NCBI GenBank assembly: GCA_005405945.1 | Contig: BJHW01000001.1 | Location: 7,130,001-7,194,000, forward strand | DNA length: 64,000 nt | Direction of reading: 5' to 3' | Source: Streptomyces violaceusniger | Lineage (GTDB): Bacteria; Actinomycetota; Actinomycetes; Streptomycetales; Streptomycetaceae | In this document: in pieces, positions 45,617-54,560 of the stretch | How positions within the stretch are numbered: position 1 is the stretch's first letter | Layout: each line of letters opens with the position of its first letter | Program-made: the position numbers and the translations under genes | Notes under the pieces: generated by a model | Database searches by the model: none | Told to the model about the DNA's origin: nothing | Seen by the model: only the letters and a program-made list of their open reading frames with translations

Positions 45617-46648
45617 TCAGCTGGGCCGTTCGAAGTCGACCGAGGCGTAGGCGCGCAGCTTGGCCAGCCGGTGGGTGGAGTCGATCTGCCGGATCGTCCC
45701 GGACTTGGACCGCATGACCAGTGACTGGGTGGTCGCGGTCTCCGCGCGGTACCGCACCCCGCGCAGCAGATCCCCGTCGGTGATGCCGGTCGCGACGAAG
45801 AACACGTTGTCGCCGCTGACCAGGTCATCCGTTTCCAGGACCTGGTCGAGGTCGTGGCCCGCGTCGAGGGCCCGCTGTCGTTCCTCGTCGTCCTTGGGCC
45901 ACAGCTTGGCCTGGATGGTGCCGCCGAGGCACTTGATCGCGCAGGCCGCGATGATGCCCTCCGGTGTGCCGCCGACGCCCAGCAGCAGATCCACACCGGT
46001 GCTCTCGCGCGCGGCCATGATCGCGCCGGCCACGTCGCCGTCGGAGATGAACTTGATCCGGGCGCCCGCCTCCCGGATCTCCTTGACGATGCCCTCGTGG
46101 CGGGGGCGGTCCAGGACCACCACGGTGACGTCCTCGGGGCTGGACTTCTTGGCCTTGGCGATCCGGCGGATGTTCACGCCGGGGGGCGCGGTGATGTCGA
46201 CGAACTCGGCGGCGTCCGGGCCGGTGACCAGCTTGTCCATGTAGAAGACGGCCGACGGGTCGAACATGGTGCCGCGCTCGGCGACCGCGAGCACGGAGAC
46301 GGCGTTGGCCATGCCCTTCGCGGTGAGCGTGGTGCCGTCCACCGGGTCCACGGCCACGTCGCACTCCGGGCCGGTGCCGTCGCCCACGCGCTCACCGTTG
46401 AAGAGCATCGGCGCCTCGTCCTTCTCCCCCTCTCCGATGACGACGACGCCGTTCATCGAGACGGTGTGCACGAGGGAGCGCATGGCCTTGACGGCGGCGC
46501 CGTCGGCGCCGTTCTTGTCGCCGCGGCCCACCCAGCGTCCGGAGGCCATGGCACCCGCCTCGGTGACCCGGACGAGCTCCAGGGCGAGGTTGCGATCGGG
46601 AGCCTCGGGGCTGACCTCGAGCTGGGACGGGAGATGATGCTCGGTCAT
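45617..46648 (-). CDS. glpX: Class II fructose-1,6-bisphosphatase
   Basis: 343-aa gluconeogenic FBPase from ATG 46648 (MTEHHLPSQLE), with aaaggtg upstream; a longer frame exists to 46906. Metal and phosphate motifs: VIGEGEKDEAPMLFNGE, DVAVDPVDGTTLTAKG, and LLLGVGGTPEGIIAACAIKCLGG. Cytoplasmic. Convergent with whiB and divergent from the DUF4245 gene. Confidence 0.95.
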   Translation of the reverse strand: MTEHHLPSQLEVSPEAPDRNLALELVRVTEAGAMASGRWVGRGDKNGADGAAVKAMRSLVHTVSMNGVVVIGEGEKDEAPMLFNGERVGDGTGPECDVAVDPVDGTTLTAKGMANAVSVLAVAERGTMFDPSAVFYMDKLVTGPDAAEFVDITAPPGVNIRRIAKAKKSSPEDVTVVVLDRPRHEGIVKEIREAGARIKFISDGDVAGAIMAARESTGVDLLLGVGGTPEGIIAACAIKCLGGTIQAKLWPKDDEERQRALDAGHDLDQVLETDDLVSGDNVFFVATGITDGDLLRGVRYRAETATTQSLVMRSKSGTIRQIDSTHRLAKLRAYASVDFERPS

Positions 46649-46826
46649 CGGAGCGCACCTTTCTGTACGGCGACGGACCGTGAGGGTCCCTCCTCCCGCA
46701 AGGGGGACCAGGAGGGTGAGGGTGTTCATGACTTTATCCGCTGATTGGCTAAGTGAGCAGATAGCCCCACGCATGAGCGCGGCCCTGTTGCGAGGTGCGG
46801 CGACCGGATGAGGGACGATAGGGGGC

Positions 46827-47375
46827 GTGGCAGGTATGCGTGGCAAAGAGACGGTCCGGGACATGGTGCTGTCGCTGGCGGCGATCGGCGTCGTCGCGGC
46901 GGCCATCTACCTCTTCGGTATCCCCCATGACGAGGGTCCCAAGGGCTCCGGGGTGAAGACGGTGAACTACCGCGTGGAGCTGGCCACGGCCCGCCGCGCC
47001 GCCCCGTACCCGGTGGCCGCCCCCGAGCCCGGGAGCCTGCCCAAGGGCTGGCGCGCGACCTCGGTGACCTACCGCCCGGCCGCCGCGGAGGACGGCGCGG
47101 TCTGGCACCTCGGCTTCCTCGACCAGGACGAGGAGTACCTCGCGGTCGAGCAGAGCGACGGCAAGCCCGTGCCGTTCGTGGAGGAGGTCACCCAGCAGGC
47201 GCGGGAGACGAAGCGGACGCAGCGGATCGACGGCAAGGAATGGGTCCGCTACGAGGGCGACAAGTACGACGCGCTGGTGCGCAAGGAGCCGGGCGTGACC
47301 ACGGTGGTCACCGGGACGGCGTCGTTCGGGCAGCTGACGAGGATGGCCGAGGCGCTCACCGAGAAGAAGGGCTGA
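46827..47375 (+). CDS. DUF4245 membrane-anchored protein
   Basis: 182 aa. GTG 46827 or ATG 46836 start; one N-terminal transmembrane helix (DMVLSLAAIGVVAAAIYLFG), then an extracytoplasmic domain with NYRVELATARRAAPYPV, GWRATSVTYRP, HLGFLDQDEEYLAVEQSDG and FVEEVTQQA. The domain matches DUF4245, an actinobacterial protein of unknown function typically next to glpX, as here. Ends in a strong terminator. Confidence 0.87.
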   Translation: MAGMRGKETVRDMVLSLAAIGVVAAAIYLFGIPHDEGPKGSGVKTVNYRVELATARRAAPYPVAAPEPGSLPKGWRATSVTYRPAAAEDGAVWHLGFLDQDEEYLAVEQSDGKPVPFVEEVTQQARETKRTQRIDGKEWVRYEGDKYDALVRKEPGVTTVVTGTASFGQLTRMAEALTEKKG

Positions 47376-47400
47376 GCGAGACGCCTCCCGGCGAAGGCCG

Positions 47401-47443
47401 GGGCCCTTGGCCGGGACCGGCGGGCGGTCCGGGCCAAGGGCCC
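47401..47443 (+). terminator. Terminator after DUF4245 gene
   Basis: Arms 47401-47418 (gggcccttggccgggacc) and 47426-47443, one mismatch, 7-nt loop. Confidence 0.8.
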
Positions 47444-47501
47444 GTGGTTGATCAAGCGGTGATCGAGCGGTGCTTGTCCGCGATCACGGTCGAGCAGTCG
47501 A

Positions 47502-48092
47502 TCAGACCGTGGTGATGACGTCGTCGTAGTCCAGGCGGGGGCCACGGGGGAACCAGGCGTCCTCGCCCGGCTTGCCGATGTTGATGACCATCAGCGGGGT
47601 GTGGTCCTCGTCCAGGAACTCCTTCTGCACCCCGGCCGGGTCGAAGCCGGTCATCGGACCGGCGGCGAGACCGGCGGCGCGGATGCCCAGGATGAAGTAA
47701 CCGGCCTGCAGCGAGGCGTTGAGCGCCGCGGCCTGCTCGCGGGCGGCGCGCTCGGCGAAGAAGACGTCCTTGGCCTGCGGGAAGTGCGGGAAGAGCGCGG
47801 GCAGCTCCTCGTGGAACTCGTTGTCCGCGGCGAGGATCGCGACCAGCGGGGCGGTGGAGGTCTTGGGCTGGTTGCCCTCCGCCATGTGCTGGACCAGCCG
47901 CTCACGGGCCTCGGGCGAGCGGACCAGCACGATGCGCAGCGGCGACTGGTTGAACGCGGTCGGCGCGTACTTGATCAGGTCGTAGATCGCCTGCACCTGC
48001 TCCTCGGTCACCGGCTCGTCGGTGAAGGTGTTGGCAGTGCGGGCCTCGCGGAAGAGCAGGTCCTGGGCGGCGGAGTCGAGAACGAGTGCCAT
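47502..48092 (-). CDS. Nitroreductase-family oxidoreductase (RutE/malonic semialdehyde reductase type)
   Basis: 196 aa from ATG 48092 (MALVLDSAAQDLLFREART), RBS agagg. FMN-binding nitroreductase fold: NTFTDEPVTEEQVQAIYDLIKYAPTAFNQSP, ALFPHFPQAKDVFFAERAAREQAAALNASLQAGYFILGIRA and LMVINIGKPGEDAWFPRGPRLDYDDVI-type end, which matches the RutE-like group that reduces malonic semialdehyde. Native substrate here is unproven. An A/T-rich patch (gattaatgttcaactaaaa) upstream may be its promoter. Confidence 0.88.
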   Translation of the reverse strand: MALVLDSAAQDLLFREARTANTFTDEPVTEEQVQAIYDLIKYAPTAFNQSPLRIVLVRSPEARERLVQHMAEGNQPKTSTAPLVAILAADNEFHEELPALFPHFPQAKDVFFAERAAREQAAALNASLQAGYFILGIRAAGLAAGPMTGFDPAGVQKEFLDEDHTPLMVINIGKPGEDAWFPRGPRLDYDDVITTV

Positions 48093-48189
48093 GGAAGAAA
48101 CCTCTGCATAAGCGGGGATATCGCTGACGGGCTCCACTGTACGGGGCTTAGATTAATGTTCAACTAAAAAGGTGGGCGCGAGGTGGGCA

Positions 48190-48710
48190 AGGTGCTCTGA
48201 ATCACAGTGCCACGGCACGAAGCCCGGCCCCGGAGGCGGCGTCGACCGGGACGATCCCCGGCCGACCACGACCGATGCGCGCCACCGCCGCGCGGGCGGC
48301 GCGGGCGGCGCGGGCGGCGCGGGCGGTCGAGCGCGGCGGATCGAGGACTGCCGGTGGACGGCGGGCAAGGCCGACACAGCGGCCGGTCGACGCCCCGCGG
48401 GTCGGGTCCGGCCAATCGACGGCGGGCGGGGCCGATGGCGGCCGGTCGACGCCGAGCGCCGGTCGACCGCGACCGTTCGGCGGCGAGCGCTGTGCGGCGG
48501 CCGGTCGGGCCTCGGCGGGGCTCTCCGCGTCCTCGGCGTACGGGGCACCGGCCGCGGCCGTTCGGCGCCGAGTGCTGGTCGACTGCGGCCGTTCGGCGGC
48601 CTGGGCTATGCGGCGGCCAGCCGGGTCTCGGTGGGGGCTCTCCGCGTCGTCCTCGGCGTACGGGGCACCGCGACCGGCCACCGTCCGGCGGCGGGCGCCG
48701 GACGGTGGCC
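48190..48710. repeat. Low-complexity, repeat-rich intergenic region
   Basis: About 520 nt without a credible gene. Contains four copies of the 9-mer gcgggcggc at 48292-48327 and a roughly 80-bp imperfect direct repeat (about 48479-48556 and about 48596-48674) sharing ggctctccgcgtc...ctcggcgtacggggcacc. Long open frames on several strands are GC artefacts. Confidence 0.7.
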
Positions 48711-48712
48711 GG

Positions 48713-49030
48713 TCAGCCCTGCCCGGCGCTCTCCGCTTCCTCGGCGCCTTCGGCGCCCTTCGCGTCTTCGTCATCCGCCAGCGCCGCGTCCAGCCGGGCC
48801 CTCGCGCCCTCCAGCCAGTGGCGGCAGACCTTCGCCAGCTCCTCGCCGCGCTCCCACAGCGCGAGCGACTCCTCCAGGCTGGTGCCGCCCGCCTCCAGGC
48901 GGCGGACCACCTCGACCAGCTCGTCCCGCGCCTGCTCATAGCCGAGCGTGGTCTCCGCCCGCGCGCTCTGCCCGGTCTGCCCAGCCGCCTGCTCGGCTGT
49001 CTGCCCGGTCTGCTCGTCCGTCTTCGCCAT
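48713..49030 (-). CDS. xseB: Exodeoxyribonuclease VII small subunit
   Basis: 105 aa from ATG 49030. XseB core LGYEQARDELVEVVRRLEAGGTSLEESLALWERGEELAKVCRHWLEGARARLDAAL is complete in typical order; the Gln/Thr-rich start (TDEQTGQTAEQAAGQTGQ) and Glu/Ala end are extra and disordered. It begins 10 nt after xseA, so the two are co-transcribed. Partner of XseA in single-strand DNA exonuclease activity. Confidence 0.93.
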   Translation of the reverse strand: MAKTDEQTGQTAEQAAGQTGQSARAETTLGYEQARDELVEVVRRLEAGGTSLEESLALWERGEELAKVCRHWLEGARARLDAALADDEDAKGAEGAEEAESAGQG

Positions 49031-49040
49031 ACCCCTCACC

Positions 49041-50261
49041 CTATTCAGCGGGTCCGACAGCGACCCGCACCCGGAACTCGCCCTCGGAGACCCGCGCTCG
49101 CAGCTCCTCGCCCTCCGCGACCTCCTCGGCCGCCCGCACCACCGAGCCGTCGGGGTGCTGGAGCACCGCATAGCCGCGGCGCAGCGTCGCGGCGGGGGAG
49201 AGCGCCACCACTCGCGCCTGGGTGTGGGTCAGCTCGGAGTCGGCCCGGTCCAGCAGATGGCCCAGGCAGCGGCGGGCCCGCTCCAGCACCGCCGTGATCC
49301 GCTCCTCGCGCTCGTCCACCATGCGGTGCGGCTCCCGCATGCACGGCCGGGCCAGCGCGGCGGCCAGCCCCCGCTCCTCCCGGTCCAGCAGCCCGTGCAC
49401 ACTGCGCAGCGCCCGCTCCCGCAGCTGCTGGACGCGCATCAGCTCCTCGCCCACATCCGGCACGATCTTCTTCGCCGCGTCCGTGGGCGTGGAGGCGCGC
49501 AGATCGGCGACCAGGTCGAGCAGCGGCGAGTCCGGCTCATGGCCGATCGCGGAGACCACCGGCGTACGGCACGCGGCCACCGCCCGGACCAGCTGCTCGT
49601 CCGAGAACGGCAGCAGGTCCTCCACGCTGCCGCCGCCGCGCGCCACCACGATCACGTCCACCTCCGGCAGCGCGTCGAGCTCCTCGACGGCCTCGATCAC
49701 CTGCGGCACCGCATGCACCCCCTGCACGGCCACATTGCGCACCTCGAAGCGGACGGCGGGCCAGCGCAGCCGCGCGTTCTCCAGCACATCGCGCTCGGCG
49801 GCCGAGGCGCGCCCGCAGACCAGCCCTATCAGCTGTGGCAGAAACGGCAGCGGCTTCTTGCGGTCGGCCGCGAACAGCCCCTCCGTCGCCAGCGCCTTCT
49901 TCAACTGCTCGAGCCGCGCGAGCAGTTCGCCCACGCCCACCGGGCGGATCTCGGCGGCCCGCAGGGACAGCTGGCCCCGCGGCGCGTACCACTCCGGCTT
50001 GGCGTGCACCACGACCCGCGCACCCTCGGTGACCGTGTCCGCGATCTTGTCGAAGACGGCGCGGAAGCAGGTGACGGTCAGCGAGATGTCGTAACTGGGG
50101 TCGCGCAGGGTCAGGAACACCACACCGGCGCCCGGGCGCCGGGACAGCTGGGTGATCTGCCCCTCGACCCAGACCGCGCCGAGCCGGTCGATCCAGCCCC
50201 CGATCAGCCGGGACACCTCGCCGACCGGGATCGGCGCCTCCGCGGACGTGTTGACAGCCAT
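49041..50261 (-). CDS. xseA: Exodeoxyribonuclease VII large subunit
   Basis: 406 aa from ATG 50261. N-terminal OB-fold (VGEVSRLIGGWIDRLGAVWVEGQITQL), catalytic domain with GLVCGRASAAERDVLENARLRWP, VARGGGSVEDLLPFSDE and VVSAIGHEPDSPLLDLVADLRASTPTDAA, and a long coiled-coil near the end. All are the usual XseA motifs. Divergent from ispH with less than 100 nt between starts. Confidence 0.95.
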   Translation of the reverse strand: MAVNTSAEAPIPVGEVSRLIGGWIDRLGAVWVEGQITQLSRRPGAGVVFLTLRDPSYDISLTVTCFRAVFDKIADTVTEGARVVVHAKPEWYAPRGQLSLRAAEIRPVGVGELLARLEQLKKALATEGLFAADRKKPLPFLPQLIGLVCGRASAAERDVLENARLRWPAVRFEVRNVAVQGVHAVPQVIEAVEELDALPEVDVIVVARGGGSVEDLLPFSDEQLVRAVAACRTPVVSAIGHEPDSPLLDLVADLRASTPTDAAKKIVPDVGEELMRVQQLRERALRSVHGLLDREERGLAAALARPCMREPHRMVDEREERITAVLERARRCLGHLLDRADSELTHTQARVVALSPAATLRRGYAVLQHPDGSVVRAAEEVAEGEELRARVSEGEFRVRVAVGPAE

Positions 50262-50355
50262 GACCGCGAGGGTATCGGCCACCACCGACAGCGGCGGCGG
50301 TCATCGCCCCCACCAACCGGCCGAGCCCGCGGTCATCGCCCCTACCATGGAGGAC

Positions 50356-51461
50356 ATGACTGCAACCTCCGCCCGCCGGGTCCTGCTCGCGGCCCCTCGT
50401 GGCTACTGTGCCGGTGTCGACCGTGCCGTGATCGCCGTAGAGAAGGCCCTGGAGCAGTACGGCGCGCCGATCTACGTGCGCAAGGAGATCGTCCACAACA
50501 AGTACGTCGTCCAGACCCTGGAGAAGAAGGGGGCCATCTTCGTCGACGAGACGGAGGAAGTGCCCGAGGGCTCCATCGTGATCTTCTCGGCGCACGGTGT
50601 CGCGCCGGTGGTCCACGAGGAGGCCGCCGCGCGCAAGCTGGCCACCATCGACGCCACCTGCCCCCTGGTCACCAAGGTCCACAAGGAAGCAGTCCGGTTC
50701 GCCAAGGAGGACTACGACATCCTCCTGATCGGCCATGAAGGCCATGAAGAGGTCATCGGCACCAGCGGTGAGGCCCCGAGCACATCACCCTGGTCGACGG
50801 CCCCGACGATGTGAAGAACGTCGAGGTGCGGGACGAGTCCAAGGTCGTCTGGCTCTCCCAGACCACGCTCTCGGTCGACGAGACCATGGAGACCGTGGAT
50901 GCCCTCAAGGAGCGCTTCCCGCAGCTCATCAGCCCGCCCAGCGACGACATCTGCTACGCCACGCAGAACCGCCAGACCGCCATCAAGCAGGTGGCCGCCG
51001 AATCCGACCTGGTGATCGTGGTCGGCTCCAAGAACTCCTCCAACTCGGTGCGGCTGGTGGAGGTCGCCCTCGGCGCGGGCGCCAAGGCGGGCCATCTGGT
51101 CGACTACGCGAGCGAGATCGACGAGGCGTGGCTGGAGGGCGTCACCACGGTCGGCGTGACCTCGGGCGCCTCCGTTCCGGACGTGCTCGTCGAGGGCGTC
51201 CTGGAGTGGCTGGCCGAACGCGGCTTCGGCGACGTCGAGGTCGTCCAGCCCATGCAGGAGTCGCTGACCTTCTCGCTGCCCAAGGAGCTGCGCCGGGACC
51301 TGCGGGCGGAGGCCGCCGCGGCCTCGGGTGAGCAGGAGGCGCAGGCGGTCTCGGGTGAGCAGGAGGCATCGGCGGCCGCGGGCCGGCCGGAGGCGCAGGC
51401 GGCCGCCGGTCAGCCCGGGGCACCGGCGGTCGCCGCCCGGCCGGAGGGGTCCCAGCTGTGA
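50356..51461 (+). CDS. ispH: 4-hydroxy-3-methylbut-2-enyl diphosphate reductase (frameshift)
   Basis: Last enzyme of the MEP pathway, making IPP and DMAPP. The three Fe-S cysteines are in APRGYCAGVDR, DATCPLVTKVH and DDICYATQNRQ. A base is missing in the C-run 50774-50777; adding it gives GEAPEHITLVDGPDDVKNVEV. The C-terminus carries about 40 extra disordered residues with SGEQEA repeats not usual in IspH. Start may be ATG 50347 or 50356; GGAGG lies between, too close for the latter, so leaderless translation from 50347 is possible. Stop overlaps ppgK by 4 nt. Confidence 0.92.
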
Positions 51462-52249
51462 CCTACGGCCAGGGGGCCACGGGGGCGTCCGCGGCGAAGG
51501 TGTTCGGCATCGACATCGGCGGTTCGGGCATCAAGGGCGCCCCGGTGGACCTGGACCGGGGCGAGCTCGCCGAAGAGCGCCATAAGGTGCTCACCCCGCA
51601 TCCGTCCACGCCCGAGGCGGTCCTGGACGGTGTGGTGGAGGTCGTCCGGCACTTCGACTGGTCCGGGCGGCCGGTCGGGGTGACCTTCCCAGGCGTGGTG
51701 AAGGACGGTGTCACCCTTACGGCCGCGAATGTCGACAAGAGCTGGATCGGCACCGATCTCGCGTCGCGCCTCGCCGAGCGGCTGGGCTGCCCGGTCACGG
51801 TGCTGAACGACGCCGACGCGGCCGGGGTCGCGGAGGCGACGTTCGGCGCCGCCCGCGGCGTCAAGGGCACCGTGATCGTGCTCACCCTCGGCACCGGCAT
51901 CGGCAGCGCGGTCTTCACCGACGGGCATCTGCTCACCAACACCGAGCTGGGCCATCTGGAGCTGGACGGCCACGAGGCGGAGAAGCGGGCCTCGACCAAG
52001 GTCAAGGACGACCACGACCTCAGCTGGTCGCACTGGGCGCGCCGGGTGCAGAAGTACCTCCATCACCTGGAGATGCTCTTCTCTCCCGAGCTCTTCGTGC
52101 TGGGCGGCGGTGTGAGCCGTAAGGCGGACAAGTTCCTGCCGCTGATCGAGGGCGTCAGGGCCGGGATCGTGCCGGCGCAGCTTCAGAACAACGCGGGGAT
52201 CGTGGGTGCCGGGATGGCCGCGGCCGCTGCTGCCGACGACGCCGGATGA
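51458..52249 (+). CDS. ppgK: Polyphosphate glucokinase
   Basis: 263-aa ROK-type kinase that phosphorylates glucose with polyphosphate or ATP. Phosphate-1 motif FGIDIGGSGIKGAPVD, the VNDADAAG-like VLNDADAAGVAEATFG, phosphate-2 VLTLGTGIGSAVFTDG and adenosine-type LGGGVSRKADKF. GTG 51458 overlaps the ispH stop. A lone pair with ispH is conserved in Streptomyces. The 3' end is overlapped on the other strand by a DUF6542-like membrane gene. Confidence 0.94.
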   Translation: MTYGQGATGASAAKVFGIDIGGSGIKGAPVDLDRGELAEERHKVLTPHPSTPEAVLDGVVEVVRHFDWSGRPVGVTFPGVVKDGVTLTAANVDKSWIGTDLASRLAERLGCPVTVLNDADAAGVAEATFGAARGVKGTVIVLTLGTGIGSAVFTDGHLLTNTELGHLELDGHEAEKRASTKVKDDHDLSWSHWARRVQKYLHHLEMLFSPELFVLGGGVSRKADKFLPLIEGVRAGIVPAQLQNNAGIVGAGMAAAAAADDAG

Positions 52250-52835
52250 CCAGCAGGGCCCGCCGTACGAGCACGATCACCACGGTCAGCAGCGTCCCCG
52301 CGTAGAGCCAGCCGGCCTGCAGCGACAGCGCGGTGAACACCCCCACCGCCTGTCCGCTGAAGCCCGCCGAACCCTCGTTGACCGGCAGCAGCCCGACCGT
52401 ATACGCCAGCGGCGCCGTCACCGGCGCCGCCAGCAGGTCGGCGGGCCGCACCCACAGCCCGCAGGCCGCGCAGACGGGCAGGAAGAGCACGCTGTAGACG
52501 GTGGGGGAGCCGGAGAACAGCAGCGCGTCCAGGCAGCCGATGCCGAGCATGGTGAGCGTGGTCAGCAGCCCCGCGCCCAGCCCGGTCAGCCGGGGGTCCG
52601 GGAAGGACAGCCCCCGGGCCCGCCGCAGGACGGCGGGCAGCGCCGCGGCCGCTCCGGACGGCCCCGTACGGCGTGTTCGCCGCTTGGCGGCGGGCCGAGG
52701 CGCCCGGGCCGCGCCCCCGGGCTGCCCCCGGCCCTGCCCCGTGCCTCTGCCGCGTCCCGGATACGTGTCGTCCGCGGCCGGGCGGGGCGGTGGTGCCGCC
52801 GCGCGGCGGGGCGTACGCGTGCTGTAATGCTCCAC
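52155..52835 (-). CDS. DUF6542-like membrane protein
   Basis: 226 aa from ATG/GTG at 52835. Disordered Arg/Pro start, then four hydrophobic segments (GLGAGLLTTLTMLGIGCLDALL, SVLFLPVCAACGLWV, LLAAPVTAPLAYTVGLL, GWLYAGTLLTVVIVLVRRALL), a pattern of the small actinobacterial DUF6542 family. Its last 95 nt overlap the end of ppgK antisense; the last 25 residues are arginine-rich and may be artefactual, the true stop perhaps lost by a base error. Confidence 0.7.
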   Translation of the reverse strand: MEHYSTRTPRRAAAPPPRPAADDTYPGRGRGTGQGRGQPGGAARAPRPAAKRRTRRTGPSGAAAALPAVLRRARGLSFPDPRLTGLGAGLLTTLTMLGIGCLDALLFSGSPTVYSVLFLPVCAACGLWVRPADLLAAPVTAPLAYTVGLLPVNEGSAGFSGQAVGVFTALSLQAGWLYAGTLLTVVIVLVRRALLVIRRRRQQRPRPSRHPRSPRCSEAAPARSRP

Positions 52836-53037
52836 CCGACCAACGTAGGTCGCCGGAGGGCGAGAATCCGGTCTTGGACACGCCCTTCGCAGGACCTTGG
52901 CAGTGTGTTCGACCGATTGTCAGCCCGGCCGGGTGATCGAGGGCGGCCCCGTAGACTGGTGGACCGGCCCCGGCTCCACCGGGGCCCGTCATCGGTCCTC
53001 ACATCCCCGCCACGGGAAGCTACGGGAAGTCGTCAAC

Positions 53038-54126
53038 GTGTCGCTCACGATCGGAATCGTCGGTCTGCCGAATGTCGGCAAGTCGACCCTGTTCAACGCC
53101 CTCACCAAGAACGACGTGCTGGCGGCCAACTACCCGTTCGCCACCATCGAGCCCAACGTCGGCGTGGTCGGCGTCCCCGACCCCCGCCTGGACAAGCTCG
53201 CCGAGATCTTCGGCTCAGCACGCAAGCTGCCCGCCACCGTCGACTTCGTCGACATCGCGGGCATCGTCAAGGGCGCCTCGGAGGGCGAGGGCCTGGGCAA
53301 CAAGTTCCTGGCGAACATCCGTGAGTCGGACGCCATCTGCCAGGTCATCCGCGCCTTCAAGGACGAGAACGTCGTCCACGTCGACGGCAAGATCTCGCCG
53401 AAGAGCGACATCGAGACCATCAACACCGAGCTGATCCTCGCCGACCTCCAGACCATCGAGAAGGTGCTGCCGCGCCTGGTCAAGGAGGCCCGCATCAAGA
53501 AGGACAAGCAGCCCCAGGTCAAGGCCGTCGAGGAGGCCAAGGCCATCCTCGACGAGGGCCGCACCCTCTTCTCCGCCGGCATCGTCCAGGGCAGCGAGCG
53601 CGCCGCCCTCCTCCACGAGCTGCACCTGCTCACCACCAAGCCCTTCCTCTACGTCTTCAACGTCGACGAGGAGGAGCTCACCGACGACTCCTTCAAGGCC
53701 GAGCAGCGCGCCCTCGTCGCCCCCGCCGAGGCGATCTTCCTCAACGCCAAGCTGGAGGCCGACCTCGCCGAGCTCGACGAGGACGAGGCCCTCGAGCTCC
53801 TCCAGTCCGTAGGCCAGGACGAGCCCGGCCTCGCCACCCTCGCCCATGTCGGCTTCAACACCCTCGGCCTCCAGACCTACCTCACCGCCGGCCCCAAGGA
53901 GTCCCGCGCCTGGACCATCAAGAAGGGCGCCACGGCCCCGGAGGCGGCCGGTGTCATCCACACCGACTTCCAGAAGGGCTTCATCAAGGCCGAGGTCATC
54001 TCCTACGAGGACCTGGTCGAGACGGGCTCCGTCGCCGAGGCACGCGCGGCCGGTAAGGCGCGCATGGAGGGCAAGGAGTATGTGATGCGGGACGGGGACG
54101 TGGTGGAGTTCCGCTTCAACGTCTAG
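53038..54126 (+). CDS. ychF: Redox-regulated ATPase YchF
   Basis: 362-aa Obg-like P-loop ATPase that binds ribosomes. P-loop GLPNVGKSTLF, switch VDIAGIVKGASEGEGLGNKFLANIRE, the specificity motif FNVDEEEL (NxxE instead of NKxD), and a C-terminal TGS domain (AWTIKKGATAPEAAGVIHTDFQKGFIKAEV). GTG 53038 follows gggaag. Intact, highly conserved and unframeshifted. The about 200 nt upstream contains only its promoter. Confidence 0.96.
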   Translation: MSLTIGIVGLPNVGKSTLFNALTKNDVLAANYPFATIEPNVGVVGVPDPRLDKLAEIFGSARKLPATVDFVDIAGIVKGASEGEGLGNKFLANIRESDAICQVIRAFKDENVVHVDGKISPKSDIETINTELILADLQTIEKVLPRLVKEARIKKDKQPQVKAVEEAKAILDEGRTLFSAGIVQGSERAALLHELHLLTTKPFLYVFNVDEEELTDDSFKAEQRALVAPAEAIFLNAKLEADLAELDEDEALELLQSVGQDEPGLATLAHVGFNTLGLQTYLTAGPKESRAWTIKKGATAPEAAGVIHTDFQKGFIKAEVISYEDLVETGSVAEARAAGKARMEGKEYVMRDGDVVEFRFNV

Positions 54127-54169
54127 CGGATTCTGCACCACCACGTCGGTGGTCGGGCACCTATGCGGG

Positions 54170-54412
54170 TCAGGCGGGGCCCGGACCCGCGAGCAGGGGG
54201 CTGACGGTGAACACACTGGGGTGGTCCACGAGTTCGTCGCACAGGCCGGGCGGGATGGTCAGGATGCGGGCGTCGGCGCGGCCGTAGAACGAGGGGCATG
54301 GCCGCGATCGCCTGGCGCGACGGTCATTTGATTCCCACGGGTACGACGTCGCATCCGGCGAGGAACTTGCCGCGATCAGTGCACCGGCGTCGCACAGGTA
54401 GGGGATGTTCAC
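54170..54412 (-). pseudogene. Gutted toxin-like gene (PIN-type start)
   Basis: GTG 54412 overlaps the stop of the small gene above it by GTGA. The first residues, NIPYLCDAGALIAA, look like the acidic start of PIN-domain toxins (xYDAGALIAA). The +1 frame immediately after reads KFLAGCDVVPVGIK then a stop, a plausible PIN end, so the middle of the gene seems to have been deleted. The in-frame rest (ARILTIPPGLCDELVDHPSV) is of unknown origin. Low confidence in identity. Confidence 0.35.
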
Positions 54413-54560
54413 GCGGCGGATGCCCCCGTGCTGCTCACGTACGCGGCGTCGGCGGCGGCCATGCCGGCACGGGCGGCGGCGAGTTCCTCGGGAGTGAAGG
54501 CGCCGTGTTCCGCCTGCCTTCCGGGCGTGCCGCGGCGCCGGCTGTGCCCGGAAGGCTCAT
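54409..54560 (-). CDS. Small antitoxin-like protein (frameshift)
   Basis: About 50 aa. ATG 54560 overlaps the MerR stop (ATGA). MSLPGTAGAAARPEGRR then, after one lost base near 54508-54520, EHGAFTPEELAAARAGMAAADAAY. Length with the base restored is exactly 51 codons. It sits between a MerR regulator and a PIN-like start with overlaps on both sides, so an antitoxin role is suspected from position only. Confidence 0.4.

Noticed and set aside
48172..49297. Long plus-strand frames over the xseB region
   Set aside because: Low-complexity arginine/alanine text opposite a clear XseB protein.
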